Of a DNA stretch of 64,000 nt, positions 45,934 through 53,215 are shown piece by piece. How positions within the stretch are numbered: the first letter of the stretch is position 1; every line of letters starts with the position of its first letter. A program made the translations under genes and the position numbers. This stretch comes from Flavobacterium sp. JAS (GTDB lineage: Bacteria; Bacteroidota; Bacteroidia; Flavobacteriales; Flavobacteriaceae), in NCBI RefSeq assembly GCF_020991455.1, contig NZ_JAJMOX010000001.1, positions 310,001-374,000 of the forward strand, given 5' to 3'. The notes below the pieces were generated by a model. It was not told the DNA's origin and did not search any database. It saw nothing but the letters and a program-made list of their open reading frames with translations.

Positions 45934-46191
45934 TTATTTTAAAACCGTATTTATAAAATCCATAGCGCCAATCCCTTTATAAGATGCATATAAGGCCTTG
46001 TCAAAAGCTTCGCGTTTTGCTTTTTTATCCTTCGCTTCAGTTTCAACAATCATCTGATTGAAAATTCTCTCCTGTTCTTCGCTATATTTTATAGAAGCCT
46101 CCAGAAGATCATTTTTGGATACTAATCCAAAAGAAGAATATAGTCTTTTCATAAACTTCTTGTTCAGTTTTTCTAGGTTTGGAATGCTCAT
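45934..46191 (-). CDS. Small hypothetical helical protein
   Basis: 85 aa, highly charged and predicted helical (NKKFMKRLYSSFGLVSKNDL; EEQERIFNQMIVETEAKDKKAKRE). No signal peptide, TM segment or known motif is recognised. Coding potential is supported by balanced amino-acid use and an ATG preceded by the AT-rich region typical here. It is flanked by gaps of about 230 bases (45703-45933, nothing seen) and 355 bases. No function is proposed. Confidence 0.55.
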   Translation of the reverse strand: MSIPNLEKLNKKFMKRLYSSFGLVSKNDLLEASIKYSEEQERIFNQMIVETEAKDKKAKREAFDKALYASYKGIGAMDFINTVLK

Positions 46192-46547
46192 ATTTAAACC
46201 AATTTATATTTTCTATATATAAGAGACGCTGTGTTTTAACTTATGTTACAGAACTGCAGTGTTAATAATAATCAATTATATATTTTCTCCTTGTACTTAT
46301 TTTTTTTAATGTCTTTTTGTTGCAAAAACAACAAGTTAAGTGCTTAATGTGTTATTATGACGCAATGTACTTATTTTTTTCAATTTGTTTTTTATTTTTA
46401 AGTAAAAATTGTGATTTTAACACTTGTATTTGAGGTGGTTCAACACAATAATTCCGTGGGAATTTCGAAAAAACGCCCCGGTTTTATAAAAATGAATTAA
46501 ATTGCAGTACCAATCAAAACTGGAAAGTTGTATTTAATAAAAAGTAG
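46192..46547. promoter_or_regulatory. AT-rich control region with a 15-base direct repeat
   Basis: TGTACTTATTTTTTT occurs at 46292-46306 and again at 46366-46380, 74 bases apart. The region lies upstream of the NUDIX-type regulator and between divergent genes. The repeats are candidate operators. No gene or RNA was seen in the rest. Confidence 0.45.
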
Positions 46548-47303
46548 ATGTTAAAAGACATTGTAGAAAATAATCAAAATTACCAACCTGGACTTTCAAT
46601 AGATTGTGTGATTTTTGGTTTTCACGACAATCAGCTCAAGGTTTTATTGATTAAAATTCCGCACAGCGAAAAATGGTCTTTACCCGGCGGATTTATTCCG
46701 ATTGATCAGGATATTGATACAGCGGCAGTAACTGTTTTAAACAGCAGAACAGGAGTAGAGGGAATCTTTTTGAGACAATTTGCAACCTTCGGAAAAATAA
46801 AACGGAACGATCAGCATTTTGGAAAAGAAGTTTTAGAATACTTAAAAATTGAAGAAGAAAAAGGAAAATGGCTCACACAGCGTTTTGTAACGATTGGCTA
46901 TTATGCCTTGGTTGATTTTCTAAAAACGATCCCAAAGTGTGCCAATAAAGAAGAAGTGATAGAATGGATTGATCATAAAGAAGTTCCGGAACTTATTTTA
47001 GATCATAAAGAAATTCTGGATAAAGCTTTAGATACACTCAGAATTGAATTGAATTTAATGCCAATTGGATATAATTTATTGCCGGAAAAATTTACAATGC
47101 CCGAACTTCAGAAATTGTATGAAACGATTTTGGATAAAAAGCTGGACAGAAGAAATTTTCTAAGAAAAATAACCAACATTGGAATCCTGACAAAACTCGA
47201 CGAAAAGAAAAGCAATGTCGCACATAAAGCGCCAAATTTATATTCGTTTGATAAAGATAAATACGAAGAAGTCCTCAAAAACGGACTAAATCAAGGCTGG
47301 TAA
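46548..47303 (+). CDS. NrtR-like transcriptional regulator with a degenerate NUDIX domain
   Basis: 251 aa: an N-terminal NUDIX fold (about 15-140, GLSIDCVIFGFHDNQLKVLL) and a C-terminal winged helix (about 165-235, MPELQKLYETILDKKLDRRN). The Nudix box at 48-70 has lost every catalytic Glu: the REUxEE core reads TVLNSR and the upstream Glu is Gln54. The domain therefore should bind a ligand without hydrolysing it. In Bacteroidota this architecture includes regulators of sugar use (for example AraR in Bacteroides) and of NAD metabolism. Neither pathway is beside it here, so its effector is open. The following YjbR gene starts 31 bases later and may be co-transcribed. Confidence 0.88.
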   Translation: MLKDIVENNQNYQPGLSIDCVIFGFHDNQLKVLLIKIPHSEKWSLPGGFIPIDQDIDTAAVTVLNSRTGVEGIFLRQFATFGKIKRNDQHFGKEVLEYLKIEEEKGKWLTQRFVTIGYYALVDFLKTIPKCANKEEVIEWIDHKEVPELILDHKEILDKALDTLRIELNLMPIGYNLLPEKFTMPELQKLYETILDKKLDRRNFLRKITNIGILTKLDEKKSNVAHKAPNLYSFDKDKYEEVLKNGLNQGW

Positions 47304-47334
47304 GAATTAAAGATTAATTTTAAAATTAGCGATT

Positions 47335-47655
47335 ATGGTTTCAATAGAAACATTCAGAGAATTAGCTTTGGCCTTTGAAAATGCAACGGAAGAACCGCAC
47401 TTCGAGAAAACGTCTTTTAGAATCAACAAAAAAATATTCGCGACTTTTGATGAAAAAAATAATCACGCAGTTTTGAAATTAAATGAAATCGATCAATCTG
47501 TTTTTTCCGCTTCAAGCGAAATGATTTTTTATCCAGTACCTAATAAATGGGGAAAACAAGGCTGGACAATTGTAGAGCTTTCAAAAGTAAGACCCGAAAT
47601 GTTTGAAGATGCGTTATCACTTTCGTATCAAAATGTAATATCAAAAAAGAAGTAA
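47335..47655 (+). CDS. MmcQ/YjbR-family protein
   Basis: 106 aa with the YjbR fold (double-wing, CyaY-like). The start SIETFRELALAFENATEEPHFEKTSFRI is typical, and KIFATFDEKNNHAVLKL and PNKWGKQGWTIVELSKV are family landmarks. Such proteins are annotated as DNA-binding, but biochemical roles are poorly known. It follows the NUDIX-like regulator by 31 bases and is closed by a hairpin at 47660-47703. Confidence 0.85.
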   Translation: MVSIETFRELALAFENATEEPHFEKTSFRINKKIFATFDEKNNHAVLKLNEIDQSVFSASSEMIFYPVPNKWGKQGWTIVELSKVRPEMFEDALSLSYQNVISKKK

Positions 47656-47659
47656 TTAC

Positions 47660-47703
47660 AAACCCGACAGTCCCGAAGCTTCGGGATAAAACCTGTCGGG
47701 TTT
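47660..47703. repeat. Compound hairpin of the CCCGACAG family
   Basis: AAACCCGACAG (47660-47670) pairs with CTGTCGGGTTT (47693-47703) and encloses a perfect palindrome TCCCGAAGCTTCGGGA (47671-47686). The same outer arms occur at 50741 and 58858. It may end the YjbR transcript, although the T run is short. Confidence 0.75.
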
Positions 47704-47717
47704 AGAACGTATTTATA

Positions 47718-48644
47718 ATGAAAGAAAAAGAGATCATATCCAAAACATTATACGATTTATACCATGATTTAGGACTTCCGGTCGATTTGATTCATCAGGA
47801 TTCAGGATTTACGATTCATAATCTGAAAGATATTCCGTTTCAATTGCCGTATCAATCTCCGGTTTTTCGTCCCAATTATTTTTCTTTCGTCTTTGTAAAA
47901 AACGGTTCCGGCGAATATACCATCGATGGAAGCACGTTTGAAATACTTCCCGGTTCAATCTATTTTACCAATCCAAGTAATTACAGAACTTTTAGATGGA
48001 ATACGATCGAAGAAGTTTATTTAATCACTTTTGATGAAACTTTCCTGAAAGAGAATCTGCATCACGATATCTTCAATGAGTTTTCATTTTTATTGACAGA
48101 AACCATTCAGCCCAAAAAAATGGAAGTTGTGGCTTTCGCCGAAATGGAACGTTTGTATCTTCAGATTCATAAAGAATATCATGAAAATTCAATTTACAAA
48201 TATAGAATCATAGGAAACCTGTTTATTGTAATTCTGCTAAAAATAAAAGAACATTTCTGGACCGATTACGATCCTATATATGAAGGAAACAGAAGTTCAC
48301 AAATCGTAAAAACCTTCAAACAAAATATAGAAAACCATTTCCGCGATTTAGTACATCATAAAACCGAAAGAATTTTTCGTGTAAACGATTATGCAGAACT
48401 CCAAAGTCTGCACCCAAATTATTTGAGTAATGTGATAAAGACGAAAACCGGGAAAACCATTATGACGTGGTTATCCGAGAAAACAATTGCCGAAGCAAAA
48501 TCATTACTTCAGAATTCGGAAATGAGTATTAAAGAAATTGCCTTTCTGTTAGGCTTTACAGAATCAGCTCATTTTAGCAATTATTTCAAAAAAAACACCC
48601 AAACTACACCTGCAAACTACAAAAAAGAGCATAAAAAAGGCTAA
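47718..48644 (+). CDS. AraC-family transcriptional regulator
   Basis: 308 aa. The N-terminal cupin-like domain (about 40-130, YFSFVFVKNGSGEYTIDGSTFEILPG) is followed by a helical linker and a C-terminal AraC double HTH (about 210-305). The second HTH reads KEIAFLLGFTESAHFSNYFK. It is directly upstream (93 bases) of two short-chain dehydrogenases on the same strand, which are its likely targets. A near-match to the -7 element (CACCTTTG, about 48701-48708) lies before the first dehydrogenase, but no proper -33 is visible, which would fit activator dependence. Confidence 0.92.
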   Translation: MKEKEIISKTLYDLYHDLGLPVDLIHQDSGFTIHNLKDIPFQLPYQSPVFRPNYFSFVFVKNGSGEYTIDGSTFEILPGSIYFTNPSNYRTFRWNTIEEVYLITFDETFLKENLHHDIFNEFSFLLTETIQPKKMEVVAFAEMERLYLQIHKEYHENSIYKYRIIGNLFIVILLKIKEHFWTDYDPIYEGNRSSQIVKTFKQNIENHFRDLVHHKTERIFRVNDYAELQSLHPNYLSNVIKTKTGKTIMTWLSEKTIAEAKSLLQNSEMSIKEIAFLLGFTESAHFSNYFKKNTQTTPANYKKEHKKG

Positions 48645-48737
48645 TCTTAGAAATTTGCATCTTTTGCTTTAAAACGCGTACTTTTTCAGAAGCACGTCCA
48701 TCGCACCTTTGTACTATAATTTTTAAACAAAGAAAAA

Positions 48738-49478
48738 ATGGAAACTTTAAACGGAAAAGTAGTATTAGTTACAGGAGCTTCAAGAGGAATTGGAGCTACA
48801 ATTGCAAATCAAATTTCAGAGGCTGGAGCCAAAGTAATCATCAACTATTCAGGCAGTAAAGATGCAGCTGATAAAGTTGTAGCACAAATTATTGCAAAAG
48901 GCGGAGAAGCAATCGCAGTTCAGGCCGATGTAAGTAAAACAGCTGAGGTAAAAAACTTATTTGATGTTGCAATCGCACACTTTGGGAAAATCGATGTGTT
49001 GGTAAACAACGCCGGAATCATGATTACCAAATTAATCAAAGACACTACAGACGAAGATTTTACAAGACAATTTGATATCAACGTAAAAGGAACTTTCAAC
49101 ACGATGCGTGAAGCTGCGACTCGTTTAGAAAACAACGGAAGTATTATCAACTTTTCAACTTCTGTAAATAGAATCATGTTGCCTTCTTATGCAACTTATG
49201 TAGCTACAAAAGCTGCTGTGGAACAACTAACGAGAGTGTTTTCTAAAGAAATAGGAAGCAAAGGAATCAACGTAAACTCCGTTTCCCCAGGACCAACAAA
49301 TACCGAATTATTTACTACAGGAAAACCACAAGAAGTAATCGATCGTTTAGCATCACTTTCTGCCTTCAATCGTTTAGGAGAACCAGATGATATTGCAAAA
49401 GTTGTTGTGTTTTTGGCAAGCGATTCAGCAAAATGGATTACAGCGCAAAACATTGGCGTAAACGGTGGAATGGCTTAG
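48738..49478 (+). CDS. Short-chain dehydrogenase/reductase, copy 1
   Basis: A classical NAD(P)-dependent SDR of 246 aa. Landmarks are the Rossmann motif TGASRGIGA (about 13-21), NNAG (about 91-94), the catalytic Ser in NFSTSVN and YATYVATKAA with the Tyr-x3-Lys pair (about 153-160), then SPGPTNTE. The 3-oxoacyl-ACP reductase/glucose dehydrogenase subgroup fits, but substrate cannot be read. It is paralogous to the next gene (49567). Both follow an AraC regulator. Annotation as FabG would be unsafe. Confidence 0.9.
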   Translation: METLNGKVVLVTGASRGIGATIANQISEAGAKVIINYSGSKDAADKVVAQIIAKGGEAIAVQADVSKTAEVKNLFDVAIAHFGKIDVLVNNAGIMITKLIKDTTDEDFTRQFDINVKGTFNTMREAATRLENNGSIINFSTSVNRIMLPSYATYVATKAAVEQLTRVFSKEIGSKGINVNSVSPGPTNTELFTTGKPQEVIDRLASLSAFNRLGEPDDIAKVVVFLASDSAKWITAQNIGVNGGMA

Positions 49479-49482
49479 GCTT

Positions 49483-49553
49483 TAGTCTAAAGTTTAAAAG
49501 TCATAAAGTCTAAAGTCAAAAAAATCTAAGTAAGTCTAAGAAGTCTAAAAAAC
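49483..49553. repeat. Degenerate AGTCTAA direct repeats
   Basis: AGTCTAA occurs five times (TTAGTCTAAAG, AAAGTCTAAAG, TAAGTCTAAG, GAAGTCTAAA and one TCTAAG variant) in the gap between the two dehydrogenases. It is noncoding, of slipped-strand character, and may vary in length between strains. Confidence 0.7.
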
Positions 49554-49566
49554 TAAAAAAAACATT

Positions 49567-50319
49567 ATGAAAAATCTAAAAAATAAAGTAGCCCTTATTA
49601 CCGGATCAGCAAGAGGATTAGGAAAAACAATTGCAGAACGTTATGCTGCATTAGGAGCAGATATCGTTATTAATTATTCAAGAGATAAGGCTTCCGCCGA
49701 TGAAGTTTTGAGCAACGTTCTGGCGATGGGTGTAAAAGCAATCGCAGTAAAAGCGGACGTAAGCAAAGTAGCTGATTTAGAATATTTATTTGGCGAAGCT
49801 AAAAAAGCATTCGGGAAAATAGATATTGTCGTGGCAAATGCCGGAATCGAAATGGTAGAAGTTCCCGTAACTGAATTTACAGAAGAACAATTCGATAAAG
49901 TATTTTCGATCAATACAAAAGGAACTTATTTTACTTTGCAGCAAGCCGCAAAATATGTCGAAAATAACGGTAGAATTATTTACATCGCTTCAAGTACAAC
50001 TTCTTTCCCCGTTCCCGGAATGGCGGTTTATGGAGGAAGTAAAACAACACCGAGATATTTGGTAGATATCTTGTCTAAAGAAATCGGACATAAAGGAATC
50101 ACGGTAAATTCTATTATTCCGTTTGCGGTTGATCACTCAGGGATTTTTGCTGAAGCAGATAGTTATCCGGAACTAAGAAAACAATTATTAGACAGTTGTC
50201 CAATGCAGCGTTTGGCCGAAGTAGAAGATGTTGCCAATGTAGCGGAGTTTTTTGCCAGCGATTTGTCTTCTTTTGTTAATGGTCAGCATTTATTGGTAAA
50301 TGGAGGCGCAACAAACTAA
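49567..50319 (+). CDS. Short-chain dehydrogenase/reductase, copy 2
   Basis: 250 aa and paralogous to the gene before it. Motifs are TGSARGLGK (about 13-21), NAGIEMVE, and the catalytic SSTTSFPVPGMAVYGGSK with the Tyr-x3-Lys pair (about 157-161). In this copy the NNAG motif reads VANAG, a mild change. The residue after the catalytic Lys (KTTPRYLVDIL) is unusual for the class. It is likely co-transcribed with copy 1. The substrate is unknown. Confidence 0.9.
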   Translation: MKNLKNKVALITGSARGLGKTIAERYAALGADIVINYSRDKASADEVLSNVLAMGVKAIAVKADVSKVADLEYLFGEAKKAFGKIDIVVANAGIEMVEVPVTEFTEEQFDKVFSINTKGTYFTLQQAAKYVENNGRIIYIASSTTSFPVPGMAVYGGSKTTPRYLVDILSKEIGHKGITVNSIIPFAVDHSGIFAEADSYPELRKQLLDSCPMQRLAEVEDVANVAEFFASDLSSFVNGQHLLVNGGATN

Positions 50320-50379
50320 AAAAAGAAATCCAAAAGCAGTAAAATATCGAGGTGTTTTACTGCTTTTAAATTTAAAAAT

Positions 50380-50739
50380 ATGATACTGAAAATTTTACAT
50401 TCAGGGTTGTTTCTATTTGTAGTTTTTATGGGAATAAAACAAGGTTTTGCTATCATAAGTGGTGAAACAGAAATGATGGAAATGTTCGAAGAGTTTAATT
50501 TCAATAAAACTGAAATTCTGCTATTTGGAATAACCACTTTAGGCAGCGGTATTTTGATTTTCTTTCCCAAAACATTTCTCGCAGGAAACTTTTTAATGGC
50601 GGCAACGATTCTGCTTTTAATCTTTCTCCAGATTCAAAACCAAAATATAAAAGGAGCGTTTATCGAGATACCATTTTTAGCTATGAATCTAATTTTGGTT
50701 TATTGGAAACATCCTTTTACTAAAGTTCTTTTAAATTAG
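50380..50739 (+). CDS. Small DoxX-like membrane protein
   Basis: 119 aa with four hydrophobic segments (ILHSGLFLFVVFMGIKQGF; EILLFGITTLGSGILIF; FLMAATILLLIFLQI; EIPFLAMNLILVYW), a topology typical of the DoxX/DoxD-like family. The short acidic loop GETEMMEMFEEFNF follows TM1. It is 60 bases after the second dehydrogenase, so it may close that operon. The function is unknown; DoxX relatives have been linked to thiol and redox membrane complexes. Confidence 0.65.
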   Translation: MILKILHSGLFLFVVFMGIKQGFAIISGETEMMEMFEEFNFNKTEILLFGITTLGSGILIFFPKTFLAGNFLMAATILLLIFLQIQNQNIKGAFIEIPFLAMNLILVYWKHPFTKVLLN

Positions 50740-50740
50740 C

Positions 50741-50773
50741 AAACCCGACAGGTTTTAAAAACCTGTCGGGTTT
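50741..50773. repeat. Perfect CCCGACAGG hairpin between convergent genes
   Basis: AAACCCGACAGGTTTT and its complement meet with almost no loop. It lies between the DoxX-like gene and the convergent AlkB gene, so it may stop both transcripts. It is the same family as 47660 and 58858. Confidence 0.8.
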
Positions 50774-50785
50774 GGCAGTATATAT

Positions 50786-51394
50786 TTACTTGACAATTGT
50801 TCTAAAAGTCAAATTTACCCGAGGTTTTGAGGTCGTTTTAGTTGGTGGTAAACGATGTAACCAATGCGTTTGGGTAGTGTCTTTCATGACCAATAAACTG
50901 CCGTGTTCTAAGATTAACGAAACCGTTTCTTTGGTTTCTTTATGTTTGAAAGCAAACTTACGTTCAGCGCCAAAACTTACGGAACCAATTGCTCCATTCT
51001 TTTTTAAATCTTTTTCGGCATCGCTGTGCCAAGCCATTCCTTCTTCACCGGAATGATATAAATTGAGTAAACAAGAGTTGAATGTTTCGCCTGTTTCTTG
51101 TTCAATAACAGTTTTTAATTCGAGTAATTCCTTGGTCCACGGAAGTGCTTTTTTTGTGGTATTCGAGTACGTATATTCAAAACCCGAATCACCGTACCAG
51201 GCTACTTTTCGTTTGGTCAAAATTAATTTCCCGAAGATTATAGCTTCATCATTTTTCCATTCAATGGTATTTAAAAGCAACTCCAAATAACGATTAGATT
51301 CTTCTCTGGAAAATAGTTTACCATAATAATTTACAGTTCCATCTTTCGGAAGTAAATTGGTCGTTTCGTCTGTATGCGGATTAAATAAGTCCAT
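50786..51394 (-). CDS. alkB: AlkB-like 2-oxoglutarate/Fe(II) DNA dealkylase
   Basis: 202 aa, in the ABH2/3-like group of AlkB enzymes that oxidatively remove 1-methyladenine and 3-methylcytosine lesions. The iron ligands are His123 and Asp125 (AWHSDAE) and a distal His180 (QTHWLHRLP). The 2-oxoglutarate-binding arginines are in RVNLTFR (192-198). The lesion-recognition region YGDSGFEYTYSN (about 67-78) is typical. Its start overlaps the end of the Ada-like Zn protein gene (51381-51626) by 14 bases, so the two are translationally coupled. It is part of an alkylation-response cluster up to 54067. Confidence 0.92.
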   Translation of the reverse strand: MDLFNPHTDETTNLLPKDGTVNYYGKLFSREESNRYLELLLNTIEWKNDEAIIFGKLILTKRKVAWYGDSGFEYTYSNTTKKALPWTKELLELKTVIEQETGETFNSCLLNLYHSGEEGMAWHSDAEKDLKKNGAIGSVSFGAERKFAFKHKETKETVSLILEHGSLLVMKDTTQTHWLHRLPPTKTTSKPRVNLTFRTIVK

Positions 51395-51626
51395 TTTTCC
51401 ATTTTTGATATTCGGTTTTCATACAATGTCCGCAAGGTCTGAAACCATTTTGTTTCGCTTCACTTTCAGATAAAAAGAAAACTCGATTTTCACGTTTCAT
51501 TCTTTTTCCTGAAGAACATTTTAGTGTGCCGTAGATTTTTAATTTTTGGTTTCCACCAAAGCAAATTTCCGCATTTTTAATTTTATTCCGAAGATCTGAA
51601 TCCGAAATTTTGTTGTGTTGAATCAT
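51381..51626 (-). CDS. Stand-alone Ada-like zinc-binding domain protein
   Basis: 81 aa, matching only the N-terminal zinc module of Ada. IYGTLKCSSGKRMKRENRVFF (about 31-51) and AKQNGFRPCGHC (57-68) are the landmarks. Cysteines are at 22, 37, 65 and 68. In Ada the zinc site is CxxxC plus CxxC; here the first pair is represented by a single Cys37, so Cys22 would have to complete a four-cysteine site, or the domain binds differently. Whether it can accept a methyl group from DNA phosphotriesters is therefore uncertain. It overlaps alkB by 14 bases. The Ada-type HTH and methyltransferase are in a separate gene at 53216. Confidence 0.78.
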   Translation of the reverse strand: MIQHNKISDSDLRNKIKNAEICFGGNQKLKIYGTLKCSSGKRMKRENRVFFLSESEAKQNGFRPCGHCMKTEYQKWKNGLI

Positions 51627-51635
51627 TTCTTTTCT

Positions 51636-51708
51636 TAAGGTTTAAAGGTGCAGAGGTTCAAAGGTTTACAGCTTTGTGCCTCTGCGCCTTTGAGCCTTTG
51701 TCCCTTAA
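51636..51708. repeat. Imperfect inverted repeat between the Ada-like and oxygenase genes
   Basis: AAAGGTGCAGAGGTTCAAAGG (near 51643-51663) and CCTCTGCGCCTTTGAGCCTTTG (near 51679-51700) are partly complementary. The right arm touches the 3' end of the 51705 gene. It is noncoding. Confidence 0.6.
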
Positions 51709-52418
51709 GATAACGCATCATGAAAAATAATGCCCAATGTATGTCGTTCGCCCGAATGAATTTCGCTCACACCATGTTTCATATTCACTCGATAATATCC
51801 CTTTGTGCCTTTTACAGGTCTGAAATTGGTCGTAAAAATCAATATATCACCTTTTTTAGGTTTTAGTACAATTGCCTTCGATTGTGCTCTGGGCGTTTGC
51901 TGCGTTAATACAAATTCGCCGCCTGTAAAATCTTTGTCGGGTTCGTTCAGAAAAAGCACTATCTGAATTGGAAAATAAATATCTCCGTATAAATCCTGAT
52001 GCAAAGTATTAAAACCACTTTTACCATATTTTAAAATTAAAACAGTTGCTTTTAGCTGATTATTGGCGTGACATTCTTCTAACAATTTTTCGTGGGTTTC
52101 AGGAAAAACAGTATTGATATTTAATGCTTTCATCCAGGCATTTGCAATTGGCGCCAGTTTTGGATAAATAGCCGAACGAATGTTTTGAATTAAATTTGGC
52201 AACGGATAATTAAAATATTTGTATTCGCCTAAACCAAAACGATAGCGCTCCATTACAACTGTTTTTCGATATAAACTTGGATTATCATAATTAAATTTTA
52301 AATCTTCGCATTGTTCGTTATTAAGCACATTTGGAATGATTGCAAATCCATTTTCGTGCATAGATTCGGTGATGCTTTCCCAATTAAGAGAAGCAATTTT
52401 TGATGGTATATTTTGCAT
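51705..52418 (-). CDS. 2-oxoglutarate/Fe(II)-dependent oxygenase (prolyl-hydroxylase-like)
   Basis: 237 aa with a double-stranded beta-helix core. The ligands are His140 and Asp142 (TLHQDLYGD) and the distal His215 in MKHGVSEIHSGERHTLGIIFHDA; Arg225 is the likely 2-oxoglutarate anchor. This closing motif is seen in uncharacterised bacterial oxygenases annotated near alkylation-repair genes. It is distinct from AlkB in fold details and has no nucleotide-recognition lid that I can see. Its start lies two bases before the end of the upstream hydrolase gene, so the two are coupled. Substrate is unknown: protein proline, nucleobase or small molecule are all possible. Confidence 0.88.
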   Translation of the reverse strand: MQNIPSKIASLNWESITESMHENGFAIIPNVLNNEQCEDLKFNYDNPSLYRKTVVMERYRFGLGEYKYFNYPLPNLIQNIRSAIYPKLAPIANAWMKALNINTVFPETHEKLLEECHANNQLKATVLILKYGKSGFNTLHQDLYGDIYFPIQIVLFLNEPDKDFTGGEFVLTQQTPRAQSKAIVLKPKKGDILIFTTNFRPVKGTKGYYRVNMKHGVSEIHSGERHTLGIIFHDALS

Positions 52419-52420
52419 TT

Positions 52421-53143
52421 TTATGACGTTGCTATTTCGCAGAAAATTGAAGATAGTTCTTCGGGTTTACTAAAAAAAGGAGAGTGACTGGTTTGCATTT
52501 GATATACTTTTTGACAAATTGTTTCAGCATACATTTTTCTTTGAATAAAAGGGGTTACTGCCTTGTCTTCAGTACATTCGATATAAAACCTGGGAACACT
52601 TCCATATTTTTCTTCTGATAGTTCTAAAGGTGTAATACCGGATTCTACAGATTCATGGCTTAATAATAATTTTGCCAATTCCGTAATTGTTTCGTCGCAA
52701 TCATGGTAAAGGCCTTCTTTGTAAATTTCGGGCTGTAAAGTGTGAGCATTGAGTTCTGGATATCTTGTTACGTACGGTTTTAAAATACCATTAATATCTT
52801 GAGCAGAATATTGACTTTGAGTTTTACCATTCGGAATTAGATAAGCGGCTAAATAAATCAATTTTTCGATTTTTGCTGATCGATATTCTGCCGCCTGCGA
52901 AATCATAATACCATTTTTGCTATGACCTACAAGTATAACTTTAGAGTCTAAACTGTCGATTAGTTTGCAAATTGATGCTACAGATTTTTGAAATGTTACT
53001 TCACTAATTGGAGTTTTGTCTCTTCCCATTCCTGGTAAATCAACAGCAATTGCTTTATGGCCTTTGCTTTCTAAAATTGGAATTACTTTATGCCAATTCC
53101 ATGCACTATGCCACGAACCGTGAATTAAAATAAATGTTTTCAT
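52421..53143 (-). CDS. Alpha/beta hydrolase (methylesterase / hydroxynitrile-lyase-like)
   Basis: 240 aa with no signal peptide. The oxyanion-hole motif is LIHGSWHSAWNW (about 6-17). The nucleophile elbow is GHSKNG with Ser75; the residue after Ser is Lys instead of the usual Met/Tyr/Leu. The general-base His lies in TSHSPFFSKPEEL, the pattern of the plant methylesterase and hydroxynitrile lyase subgroup. The cap domain covers about 110-190. It sits inside the alkylation cluster, coupled to the oxygenase by a two-base gap, but its substrate cannot be stated. Confidence 0.88.
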   Translation of the reverse strand: MKTFILIHGSWHSAWNWHKVIPILESKGHKAIAVDLPGMGRDKTPISEVTFQKSVASICKLIDSLDSKVILVGHSKNGIMISQAAEYRSAKIEKLIYLAAYLIPNGKTQSQYSAQDINGILKPYVTRYPELNAHTLQPEIYKEGLYHDCDETITELAKLLLSHESVESGITPLELSEEKYGSVPRFYIECTEDKAVTPFIQRKMYAETICQKVYQMQTSHSPFFSKPEELSSIFCEIATS

Positions 53144-53215
53144 GTCTTAAATAGTTAAAATTATAAGACAAAATTACTTTTGAAGGCAGCAAAATAAAAT
53201 CCGTTTCTTGCTCAA

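Noticed and set aside
48738..50319. Calling the two dehydrogenases FabG or glucose dehydrogenase
   Set aside because: The motifs show only the classical SDR class; there is no fatty-acid gene context and no substrate evidence.
50772..51056. 94-residue plus-strand frame over alkB
   Set aside because: It is fully antisense to the AlkB catalytic region, which is clearly the real gene.
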